A program made the position numbers and the translations under genes. Below, one piece after another: positions 57,175-64,000 of a stretch of 64,000 nt of DNA. Source of the stretch: Actinocrinis puniceicyclus (GTDB taxonomy: Bacteria > Actinomycetota > Actinomycetes > Streptomycetales > Catenulisporaceae); the NCBI RefSeq assembly GCF_018283645.1, contig NZ_JAGSXH010000020.1:1-64000 (forward strand), given 5' to 3'. The number at the start of each line of letters is the position of its first letter. The stretch's first letter is position 1. Under the pieces are notes generated by a model that did no database searches, was not told the origin of the DNA, and worked only from the letters and a program-made list of their open reading frames with translations.

Positions 57175-58167
57175 TCAGCTTCGACTCAGTCCCCTCGTAC
57201 GCAGCAGACGGCGTTCGAGCGGGGCGAAGAAGAGCTGGTTGATGCCGATGCCGATGATCAGGATGATGATGATCGAGCCGAGCGCCAGCGGCAGGTCCAG
57301 GTTCTCCTGCGCGAACTTCATCACCTGGCCCACGCCGGGTCCCAGCTGCGGGGAGATGGCGATCAGTTCCGCCGCCATCAGCGAGCGCCAGGCGAAGGCC
57401 CAGCCCTGCTTCATCCCGGAGACGTAGCCGGGCAGCGCCGCCGGGATCAGCACGAAGCGCACCGAGTCCAGGCCGCGCGCGCCGAGGTTGCGCCCCACGC
57501 GCAGGTAGATCGGCGGCACCCGGTCCAGTCCGTCGATCAGGCCCACCGCGATCGACGGCACCGCGCCGAGCAGCACCACCGTGTAGATCGTCGCCGGGCT
57601 CACCCCGAACCAGATGATGCCGATCGGCACCCACGCCACCGACGGCAGGTTCTGCAACCCGGACAGCAGCGGCTGCACCGCCGCGCGCAGCGGCGCGATC
57701 CGCGCGATCAGCAGGCCCAGCACGGTTCCGATCAGCACCGAGGCGGTGAAGCCGATCGCCGCGCGGTACACCGAGTCCCAGACCGCCGCGCCGATCCGGC
57801 TCGGACCCCACTCGGCGACCAGTGAGTTCCACACGTCCCCCGGGCCGGGCAGCATGATCTCGCCGGAGCGCACGTGCGCCCAGACCAGCACGTCCCACAC
57901 CAGCACGATCGCGGCCAGCGCGACGGCGGGAGGCAGCAGGCGCGAGAGCACGATCCGCCACCACGGGCGCCGGTCCGAGACGGCCGCGCTCTCCAGCGCG
58001 TCGAGGCCCGCTTCGAGCCTGGCGAGGGACTGCTCGCCGTCATCGGCCGCGGCCGGCACGGGCGCCGGGCCGGCCGCCGTGCCAGGCGCCACGGCGCCAG
58101 GCAGCGCCGTGTCACGAGCCGCTGTGTCACGGGCCGCTGTGTCATGAGCCGCTGTGTCATGAGGCAT
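57175..58167 (-). CDS. ssuC: ABC transporter permease, sulfonate/nitrate/taurine type
   Basis: A 330-residue permease with six membrane segments and the EAA-like loop region LGARGLDSVRFVLIPAALPGYVSGMKQGWAFAW. The first about 40 residues are Ala/Thr/Asp-rich, including tandem HDTAA/RDTAA repeats from a 15-bp repeat (58109-58153) and are unusual. ATG 58167 overlaps the ssuB stop. Partner of ssuB and ssuA. Confidence 0.88.
   Translation of the reverse strand: MPHDTAAHDTAARDTAARDTALPGAVAPGTAAGPAPVPAAADDGEQSLARLEAGLDALESAAVSDRRPWWRIVLSRLLPPAVALAAIVLVWDVLVWAHVRSGEIMLPGPGDVWNSLVAEWGPSRIGAAVWDSVYRAAIGFTASVLIGTVLGLLIARIAPLRAAVQPLLSGLQNLPSVAWVPIGIIWFGVSPATIYTVVLLGAVPSIAVGLIDGLDRVPPIYLRVGRNLGARGLDSVRFVLIPAALPGYVSGMKQGWAFAWRSLMAAELIAISPQLGPGVGQVMKFAQENLDLPLALGSIIIILIIGIGINQLFFAPLERRLLRTRGLSRS
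58109..58163 (-). repeat. 15-bp tandem repeats in the ssuC 5' end
   Basis: Units GTGTCACGAGCCGCT, GTGTCACGGGCCGCT, GTGTCATGAGCCGCT and a partial fourth encode Ala-Asp-Thr-Ala units on the minus strand. Confidence 0.9.
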
Positions 58168-58978
58168 GGCCGGACGCCCCCTTGTCCACGCCGACCCGGC
58201 CGTGCCGGGTGATCTCGCGGTGCAACTCGTCGGTGATCTCCCGGGCCAGTTCGGCCACGTCCGCGTCCTCGATCCGGCGCGGCTGCGGGATGTCGACCCG
58301 CCACTCGCGCGCCACCCGCCCGGGCCGGGAAGAGAGCATCACGACCCGCTGCCCGAGCCGCACCGCCTCGCGCACGTTGTGCGTGACGAACAGCACGGTC
58401 ACCCCGGTTTCCTGCCACAGCGCGGTCAGTTCGCCGTGCAGCACGTCGCGGGTGATCGCGTCGAGCGCGGCGAAGGGCTCGTCCATCAGCAGCACCGCGG
58501 CCTGCTGCGCCAGCGCGCGGGCGAGCGCGACGCGCTGGCGCATGCCGCCGGACAGTTCGTGCGCGCGCTTCTTCGCCGCGCCTTCGAGCCGGACCAACCG
58601 CAGCAGCCGCTCCGCCTCGGTGCGCCGCCGCGCCTTGTCCACTCCGCGAAGCCGCAGCGCCAGCTCGATGTTCCCGGCCGCGGTCAGCCACGGAAACAGC
58701 GCGGACTCCTGGAACATCAGCGCCGCCCGGCCGCCGCTGACCTCGATGGAACCGGAGCTGACCGGGTCCAGCCCCGCGATCAGGTTCAGCAGCGTCGACT
58801 TGCCGCAGCCGGACGCGCCGAGCAGGCAGACGAACTCGCCGGGCGCGACGGCCAGGTCGATGCCGTCGAGCACCGGCGTGCCGGTCTGCTTGCCGAACCG
58901 TTTGGTCACGCCGGTCAACCGCACGGCCGTCTCGGTCAGCGTCCGGGCTTGCGCAGCTTCGTCGATCGTCAGGGTCAT
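58157..58978 (-). CDS. ssuB: ABC transporter ATP-binding protein, sulfonate/nitrate type
   Basis: A 273-residue ATPase: Walker A GASGCGKS (about 54), Q-loop MFQESALFPW, signature LSGGMRQRVALA, Walker B LLMDEPFAALD, H-loop VTHNVREA. Class SsuB/TauB/NrtD. Reads into ssuC with an 11-base overlap. A ribosome site GGAGAGGAACAG ahead. Between it and ssuA is a short region with a GGTC-rich repeat (59068-59095). Confidence 0.92.
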   Translation of the reverse strand: MTLTIDEAAQARTLTETAVRLTGVTKRFGKQTGTPVLDGIDLAVAPGEFVCLLGASGCGKSTLLNLIAGLDPVSSGSIEVSGGRAALMFQESALFPWLTAAGNIELALRLRGVDKARRRTEAERLLRLVRLEGAAKKRAHELSGGMRQRVALARALAQQAAVLLMDEPFAALDAITRDVLHGELTALWQETGVTVLFVTHNVREAVRLGQRVVMLSSRPGRVAREWRVDIPQPRRIEDADVAELAREITDELHREITRHGRVGVDKGASGHAS

Positions 58979-59067
58979 CTCGCTGTTCCTCTCCTTGGTC
59001 CGCCGCCCGGCGCTCGTGGCGCGGCCGGCGGGGCGGGGCGGGAAGGCTGGTGGGTCTGGCAGGCATT

Positions 59068-59095
59068 CGGTCGGTCGGTCGGTGGTCGGTCGGTC
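59068..59095. repeat. GGTC-type tetranucleotide repeat
   Basis: Repeated CGGT/GGTC units lie between ssuB and ssuA. A simple-sequence tract; no function is evident. Confidence 0.7.
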
Positions 59096-59132
59096 TGCCG
59101 GCCGGTTTCTCGGCGCGTCTGCTGTTCGCGCG

Positions 59133-60266
59133 CTACTGGCTGCCGAGTCCCGCGGACGAGACGGCCGGGTCGCCCGCCGCGGACAGCGCCTGGTTGAGCA
59201 GGGTCAGGTCGTAGATGCCGTTCAGCGGGGTGGGCTTGAGCAGCCCGTCGGCGACCGCGTGGTCCAGGCTTGAGCGCAGCGAGGACGCCTCCGGGTCGTC
59301 GGTGACGTTCTCCTCGGCCCAGGCCCGGGTGATCACCGCGTCCCTGAGCGACTTGCCGGTCAGCGACTTGATCGTGGTGTTGACCAGAGCGGCCGCCTCG
59401 GCCGGGTCGGCGGTGATCCAGGCGTTCGCGGCGAGCTGCCCATCGATCAGGGCCCTGACGGTCTGTGGGTGCGCCCGGAGGAAGGTGGAGGAGACCGCCA
59501 GGTTCGTGGTGGCGAACCGGCCGCCGGGCCACAGCGTCTTCTCGTCCACGAGAACGTGCCCCTTGCCCTCGACGACCAGGCGCGAAGCCCACGGCTCGGG
59601 CACCCAGGCGCCGTCGATCTTCCCGGCCTCGAACAAGGTGAGCGAGGTGGCGTTGTCGGTCGGCGAGATCTTCACGTCGCCGCCGCCCTGCTGGTCGGTC
59701 GCGTAACCCTGCTGCTTGAGCCAGTAGCGCAGCGCCACGTCCTGGGTGTTGCCCAGCTGCGGCGAGGCGAGGGTCTTGTCCCTGAGGTCGGCGGTCGAGT
59801 TGATCTTCGAGGAGACCACCAGTTCGGCGCCGGCGTTCTGCGCTCCGGCGACGATGGTCAATCCGCCCTTCGACTTGACCCAGGCGTTGAGCGCGGAGGA
59901 CGGCCCGGCGTAAGCGGCGTCGAGCTTGCCGCTGAGCAGCGCGGTCATCTCGTCCGGGCCCGCGTTGAAGATCTGCGTCGACAGCTTGGTCGAGCCGAGC
60001 TTCTGCGCGAAGAAGTCCTTCGCGACGCCCACGATCGCGGTGGTGTGCGTGACGTTGGCGAAGTAGCCCAGGCGCACCTCGGCGGCAGGGGCGCCGGAAG
60101 CGGGAGCCGAGCCGTCCGCGGCGACCGCGGTGCTGCTGACCGGCGAGGCGGCGTGCGCACAGGCCGCGGTCAGTGAGAGGACGGCCAGAGCGGCGATGCC
60201 GAGGACCGCGCGTCTGACGGGATGGGGGGCGGATCGCGAGCCGTGGGCGATATGAAGCGGGGACAC
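59133..60266 (-). CDS. ssuA: ABC transporter substrate-binding lipoprotein (SsuA-type)
   Basis: A 377-residue lipoprotein from GTG 60266 (GAGGAAT ahead): signal ends LSLTAAC. The NrtA/SsuA fold shows RLGYFANVTHTTAIVG as first strand, and IDGAWVPEPWASRL as the sulfonate/nitrate-type ligand loop. The longer frame from 60434 would add an improbable N-terminus. Known: this class binds sulfonates, nitrate or taurine; sulfur context supports a sulfonate or sulfate-ester ligand, unproven. Confidence 0.88.
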   Translation of the reverse strand: MSPLHIAHGSRSAPHPVRRAVLGIAALAVLSLTAACAHAASPVSSTAVAADGSAPASGAPAAEVRLGYFANVTHTTAIVGVAKDFFAQKLGSTKLSTQIFNAGPDEMTALLSGKLDAAYAGPSSALNAWVKSKGGLTIVAGAQNAGAELVVSSKINSTADLRDKTLASPQLGNTQDVALRYWLKQQGYATDQQGGGDVKISPTDNATSLTLFEAGKIDGAWVPEPWASRLVVEGKGHVLVDEKTLWPGGRFATTNLAVSSTFLRAHPQTVRALIDGQLAANAWITADPAEAAALVNTTIKSLTGKSLRDAVITRAWAEENVTDDPEASSLRSSLDHAVADGLLKPTPLNGIYDLTLLNQALSAAGDPAVSSAGLGSQ

Positions 60267-60505
60267 GTGGATTCCTCGTTGTGCGCCGAGCGAGATCAGG
60301 ACTCTGAGCTGTTCCGGTGCGGACGGGCCGAACCGCGGCGTGGCGGGCGTCGGATGCGCCGGCCGCGGGCTCTCGCCGGAATCAGAGGTCTCCGGTTCTC
60401 TCAGCGCGCGGCTCGGCGGTGCGAACCGGTACACCCGCTCAGCCGACCCGTCTCCCGCGGGTGGATCGCGCCGGCGATCCCGGCGAGTATGAAGTCAGGC
60501 ACCTG

Positions 60506-61828
60506 TTACACCCCGCCCGCGGCCGCGGCGGTGGTGGCGGCGGCGGCGGACAGCGGCGTGCCGACCATGCCGGCGGTCAGCGTCGCGCCGTCGCTCGGAT
60601 CGATCAGCAGGAACGAGCCGGTTCGCCGGTTGTCGGTGTAGTGGTCGAGGGCGAGCGGCGCCGCGGTGCGCAAGCTCACCCGGCCGATCTCGTTGACCGA
60701 CAGCGAGTCGGCGTCGTGCTGCTCCGCGAGGGTGTCGATGTCGAGGCGCGCGTCCAGCGAGCGCACGATCGCGTTGACCGTCCTGGTGCCGTGCCGCAGC
60801 AGCACCCTGTCTCCCGGGCGCAGCGGCCGGTCGGACAGGTGGCACACGGTCGCGGCCACGTCCTGCGTCGCCTGCGGGGCGTGCGCGGCCGGGGCGATCA
60901 CGTCCCCACGCGAGACGTCCAGGTCGTCGGCCAGGCGCAGGGTGACGGACTGCGGCGCGAACGCGACCTCGACGTCCCGCTCGCCGAGCCGGTCGATCCC
61001 GGCGATCGTCGAACGCTGACCCGAGGGCAGCACCACCACCTGGTCGCCCGGCCGCAGCACCCCGGAGACCAGTTGCCCGGCGTAGCCGCGGTAGTCGCGG
61101 AACTCGCCGGGCGTCTGCGGCCGCAGCACGTACTGCACCGGGAAGCGTGCCGGGTGCGCGGCCGGATCCTCCTCCACGTCCACCGCCTCAAGGTGTTCCA
61201 GCAGCGTCGGGCCGCCGTACCAGTCCATCGAGGCGGACGGCTCGACCACGTTGTCCCCGGCCAGCGCGCTGATCGGTATCGCGGTCACGTCCGGCACGCC
61301 CAGCCGCGCGGCGTACGCGGTGAACTCGTCCGCGATCGGCGCGAACACCGCCTCGTCGTAGCCGACCAGGTCCATCTTGTTCACCGCGAGCACCACGTGC
61401 GGCACCCGCAGCAGCGCCGCGACGGCCGCGTGCCGCCGGGTCTGCTCGACCACGCCGTTGCGCGCGTCCACCAGCACCACGGCCAGTTGCGCGGTGGACG
61501 CCCCGGTGACCATGTTGCGGGTGTACTGCACGTGGCCCGGGGTGTCGGCGAGGATGAACCTGCGGTGCGGGGTGGCGAAGTAGCGGTACGCCACGTCGAT
61601 GGTGATGCCCTGCTCGCGTTCGGCGCGCAGCCCGTCGGTCAGCAGCGCGAGGTCCGCGCCGGTCAGGCCGCGCTCGCGGGAAACCCGCTCGACCGCGTCG
61701 AGCTGGTCCGCGAACACCGCCTTGCAGTCGTGCAGCAGCCGCCCGACCAGCGTGGACTTGCCGTCGTCGACCGAACCGGCGGTGGCCAGGCGCAGCAGGG
61801 ATACTTCCGTGGGCGTGGCGGTGTCCAT
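60506..61828 (-). CDS. cysN: Sulfate adenylyltransferase subunit 1 (GTPase)
   Basis: A 440-residue EF-Tu-like GTPase: GSVDDGKSTL (P-loop, about 18-27), DTPGH (G3), NKMD (G4). It partners CysD to convert ATP and sulfate to APS. 440 residues lacks the APS kinase fusion seen in some relatives. ATG 61828 lies two bases after the cysD stop with GAGGGG ahead, so the pair are co-translated. Confidence 0.95.
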   Translation of the reverse strand: MDTATPTEVSLLRLATAGSVDDGKSTLVGRLLHDCKAVFADQLDAVERVSRERGLTGADLALLTDGLRAEREQGITIDVAYRYFATPHRRFILADTPGHVQYTRNMVTGASTAQLAVVLVDARNGVVEQTRRHAAVAALLRVPHVVLAVNKMDLVGYDEAVFAPIADEFTAYAARLGVPDVTAIPISALAGDNVVEPSASMDWYGGPTLLEHLEAVDVEEDPAAHPARFPVQYVLRPQTPGEFRDYRGYAGQLVSGVLRPGDQVVVLPSGQRSTIAGIDRLGERDVEVAFAPQSVTLRLADDLDVSRGDVIAPAAHAPQATQDVAATVCHLSDRPLRPGDRVLLRHGTRTVNAIVRSLDARLDIDTLAEQHDADSLSVNEIGRVSLRTAAPLALDHYTDNRRTGSFLLIDPSDGATLTAGMVGTPLSAAAATTAAAAGGV

Positions 61829-61830
61829 GT

Positions 61831-62754
61831 TTAGAAATACCCCTCGCGCTTGCGGTCTTCCATGGCGGCCTCGGACAGCTTGTCGTCGGCGCGCGTCGCC
61901 CCGCGCTCGGTCAACGTCGAGGCGGCGATCTCGCGGATCACCTGATCGATCGTCACCGCGTCGGACTCCACCGCGCCCGTGCAGGACATATCGCCGACCG
62001 TGCGGTAACGCACCAGGCGCCGCTCGACGGGTTCGCCGTCCTTCGGGCCGCCCCAGTCACCGCCGGTCAGCCACATGCCGGCGCGCTGGAAGACGTCCCG
62101 CTCGTGCGCGAAGTAGATCTCGGGCAGTTCGATCCGTTCGCGCTCGATGTACTGCCAGACGTCCAGTTCGGTCCAGTTGCTCAGCGGGAAGACGCGCACG
62201 TGCTCGCCGGCGCGGTGCCGGCCGTTGTACAGCTGCCACAACTCAGGGCGCTGACGGCGCGGATCCCAGCCGCCGAACTCGTCGCGCAGCGAGAACACCC
62301 GCTCCTTGGCGCGGGCCTTCTCCTCGTCCCGGCGACCGCCGCCGAACACCGCGTCGAACCGGCTGCCGGTGATCGCGTCGAGCAGCGGCACGGTCTGCAA
62401 CGGGTTGCGGGTGCCGTCCGGGCGCTCGCGCAGCCGGCCGTCGTCGATGTAGTCCTGCACCTTCGCCACGGTCAGCCGCAGCCCGTGCCGCTCGACCGTG
62501 CGGTCCCGGAAGGCGAGCACCTCGGGGAAGTTGTGCCCGGTGTCCACGTGCAGCAGGCCGAACGGCACCGGCGCCGGCCAGAACGCCTTGAGGGCCAGGT
62601 GCAGCATCACGATCGAGTCCTTGCCGCCGGAGAAGAGCAGCACGGGGCGTTCGAACTCTGCCGCGGTCTCCCGGAAGATGTGCACGGCCTCTGATTCGAG
62701 CGCGTCGAGGTGTGATTGGCGCAGTCGCGACGGGACTTCGGCCAGGACGGTCAC
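61831..62754 (-). CDS. cysD: Sulfate adenylyltransferase subunit 2
   Basis: A 307-residue ATP sulfurylase catalytic subunit with the PP-motif SGGKDSI and FGLLHVDTGHNFPEV, DIDDGRL... and the C-terminal GYF. GTG 62754 with AGGAGG ahead is preferred; GTG 62793 overlapping the cysH stop is an alternative. Operon order cysH-cysD-cysN. Confidence 0.95.
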   Translation of the reverse strand: MTVLAEVPSRLRQSHLDALESEAVHIFRETAAEFERPVLLFSGGKDSIVMLHLALKAFWPAPVPFGLLHVDTGHNFPEVLAFRDRTVERHGLRLTVAKVQDYIDDGRLRERPDGTRNPLQTVPLLDAITGSRFDAVFGGGRRDEEKARAKERVFSLRDEFGGWDPRRQRPELWQLYNGRHRAGEHVRVFPLSNWTELDVWQYIERERIELPEIYFAHERDVFQRAGMWLTGGDWGGPKDGEPVERRLVRYRTVGDMSCTGAVESDAVTIDQVIREIAASTLTERGATRADDKLSEAAMEDRKREGYF

Positions 62755-62789
62755 GCGGGCCTCCTTCGTCGGTATGGGCTCGGTCTCGG

Positions 62790-63491
62790 TCACGTGTGCA
62801 GCCCGCATTCGGTCTTCGCCAGCCCCGCCCAGCGCCCGGCGCGCGGGTCCTCGCCGGGCAGCGGGCGCCGGGTGCACGGCTCGCAGCCGATCGAGGTGTA
62901 GCCGTCGAAGAACAGCGGGTTGATCAGTACCGCGTGCTCGGCGATGTAGGAGTCGACCTGGTCCTGAGTCCAGGCCGCGAGCGGCGAGATCTTGACCATT
63001 TCGCGCTTGGCGTCGTAGTCCACCACCCGGATGTCCGCGCGGGTCGCCGACTCCTCGCGGCGCATGCCGTTGATCCAGGCCGTGTACGGCTTCAGGCCGC
63101 GCTCCAGCGGCTCGACCTTGCGCAGGGCGCAGCAGCGGTCGGGGTCGCGCTCGTGCAGCCGCGGGCCGTGGTCGGCGTCCTGCTGCGCGACGGTGCGCAG
63201 CGGCGTGATCGACAGCAGATTCACCTGGTACGCCTGGGCCACCGCGTCGCGGGTGCCGAGGGTCTCGGCGAAGTGGTAACCGGTGTCCAGGAACAGCACG
63301 TCGATCCCGGGCGCCGCGGCCTGCGCCAGATGCACCAGATGCGTGTCAGCCATCGATGACGCGACGACGAGGTCGTCGCCGAAGCTGTGGCGGGCCCAGG
63401 CGACGATCTCGGCCGCGGGAGCGTCGGACAGGCGCGCGTTCGCCTCATCGGCGAGCGCGCGCAGTTCGGCCCCGGTCGGCGCCGCGTTCAT
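62790..63491 (-). CDS. cysH: Adenosine phosphosulfate reductase (CysH)
   Basis: A 233-residue reductase: SMADTHLVHLAQAA and FLDTGYHFAET (nucleotide loop), CCALRK and GCEPC, cysteines that hold the 4Fe-4S cluster of APS-type enzymes, and the C-terminal nucleophile KTECGLH. It reduces APS to sulfite with thioredoxin. ATG 63491 overlaps the zinc-ribbon gene stop. Sulfite reductase is expected nearby but outside the window. Confidence 0.95.
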   Translation of the reverse strand: MNAAPTGAELRALADEANARLSDAPAAEIVAWARHSFGDDLVVASSMADTHLVHLAQAAAPGIDVLFLDTGYHFAETLGTRDAVAQAYQVNLLSITPLRTVAQQDADHGPRLHERDPDRCCALRKVEPLERGLKPYTAWINGMRREESATRADIRVVDYDAKREMVKISPLAAWTQDQVDSYIAEHAVLINPLFFDGYTSIGCEPCTRRPLPGEDPRAGRWAGLAKTECGLHT

Positions 63492-63688
63492 GCCCCGGCC
63501 CCGAGCTTCAGGCCGATGAAGGAGACCTCGAAGACGCGCGCGCAGGCACGGCAGTTCCACGCGCGGTGGCTGGAAGGTTCGGGACGCAGATCCTCGTCCC
63601 CGCAGTAGGGGCAGTACTGGGGCGCGGCGCGCTGCTCGCCGGCGCCGTCGAATCCGCCGGTGCCGCGTTCGGGATGGTTTGCGCTCAC
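63488..63688 (-). CDS. Small zinc-ribbon protein preceding cysH
   Basis: A 66-residue protein with two knuckles, YCPYC (about 25-28) and CRAC (about 45-48), then VFEVSFIGLKL. GTG 63688 has AAAGGA ahead. Its stop overlaps the cysH start by four bases, so it is coupled to sulfate reduction, but its role is unknown. Confidence 0.75.
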   Translation of the reverse strand: MSANHPERGTGGFDGAGEQRAAPQYCPYCGDEDLRPEPSSHRAWNCRACARVFEVSFIGLKLGAGA

Positions 63689-63790
63689 GGGTCCGATCCT
63701 TTGGTTCGGTCGGTGCGCGAAACGCGGCGTCGAGGCCGGGGTGAATGCCCAGGGATGGAGTCCGGCCGACGCGCCACGCACCCGCGCTGA

Positions 63791-63814
63791 CGTGTCCGGG
63801 ATCGCCCGGACACG
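63791..63814. terminator. Hairpin in the cysH leader region
   Basis: A 10-bp perfect stem (63791-63800 with 63805-63814) and 4-base loop ATCG lies between the leader peptide and the zinc-ribbon gene. A tandem 13-bp repeat CTGACTGTCTTTT (63818-63830, 63831-63843) adjoins it. Possible attenuator. Confidence 0.6.
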
Positions 63815-63858
63815 CTGCTGACTGTCTTTTCTGACTGTCTTTTCGCTGGTGGTGCGGT

Positions 63859-63945
63859 TTATCGCATCGGCATACAGACTGCGCTGGAGACGCGCTTGTA
63901 GTCGACGTGGCGTCGAGCTACGAGGGCGATTCCGGCGCGGGACAT
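63859..63945 (-). CDS. Putative leader peptide of the cys operon
   Basis: A 28-residue peptide from ATG 63945 to TAA 63859-63861: starts MSRAGIALVARRHVDYKRVS and ends with SAVCMPMR. The ALVARRHVD then a Cys near the end is the pattern of actinobacterial sulfur-operon leader peptides, and a hairpin follows. Inferred: translation through the Cys codon senses cysteine or sulfur supply. Confidence 0.75.
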   Translation of the reverse strand: MSRAGIALVARRHVDYKRVSSAVCMPMR

Positions 63946-64000
63946 GCATCGAGCGTGCCATCGCTGCGGCGTCCCGTCCAGCACGTATCATCATCCGGAC

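Noticed and set aside
63689-63994. 168-aa ORF extending the zinc-ribbon gene upstream
   Set aside because: The extra part overlaps the leader peptide and hairpin and lacks conserved text; GTG 63688 with AAAGGA is preferred.

Overview
The window is chromosomal DNA of a very GC-rich, Gram-positive actinomycete. The evidence is codon usage with almost exclusively G or C in third positions, a WhiB7-type regulator next to a UvrD2-type helicase, SepH, DUF3000, the coproporphyrin-dependent haem pathway (hemE, cgoX, chdC) and a coenzyme-A/Dxs gene order typical of Streptomyces-like lineages. Genus and species cannot be fixed from sequence reading alone; the gene order fits Streptomycetales, Catenulisporales or relatives. 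Nearly all genes are ordinary chromosomal genes in short operons on both strands.

Layout. 1-3.3 kb: end of uvrD2, a pair of related membrane-anchored proteins, then whiB7 with a long leader that carries a promoter with an A-tract, an upstream ORF ending in WRPPV, and two hairpins. 3.4-10.7 kb: a secreted phosphatase-fold enzyme, an FBP-domain zinc protein, an ABC1 kinase/ThiF-like pair, a DUF5679 zinc ribbon, a four-copy DnaA-box cluster, a YgjP-type metallopeptidase and a CsbD-like protein. 10.7-15.7 kb: a four-gene operon for a cytoplasmic subtilisin-like protease, an ECF-type sigma factor, a small companion protein and a TPR-CHAT (caspase-like) protein; this is the most intriguing uncharacterised cassette. 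16-20 kb: an iron-box-controlled ferrous iron system (EfeU-EfeO fusion, EfeB), then SepH, a TRIC-type channel, an LCIB-like carbonic anhydrase and aconitase (to 26 kb). About 1 kb with no convincing gene follows.

27-32 kb is a sugar ABC importer with a ROK regulator; 32-43 kb holds dxs, an FAD enzyme with a polytopic membrane protein, fadB/fadA, RNase D and an orphan response regulator; 43.5-47.6 kb is DUF3000 and the haem genes. 47.6-51.2 kb is an agmatine deiminase-urease operon whose UreA-UreB fusion carries a His/Asp-rich linker and whose UreC carries a hexanucleotide repeat.

51.4-53.8 kb is an accessory island. It is bounded by msrB on the right and by a second msrB 3' end on the left, contains an integrase remnant, and carries a toxin-antitoxin-chaperone (TAC) module: a HigB/RelE-like toxin with an apparent single-base frameshift, a HigA-like antitoxin with a long C-terminal tail, and a SecB-like protein. 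54-57 kb holds a pyrimidine reductase-like protein and a PPK2 kinase with a lysine-rich histone-H1-like tail. 56.4-64 kb is a sulfur locus on the minus strand: a Cys-containing leader peptide, a small zinc ribbon, cysH, cysD, cysN, a sulfonate/nitrate-type ABC importer and a sirohydrochlorin chelatase. Together these import sulfonates or sulfate-derived sulfur, reduce it, and supply sirohaem for sulfite reductase, which probably lies just outside the window.
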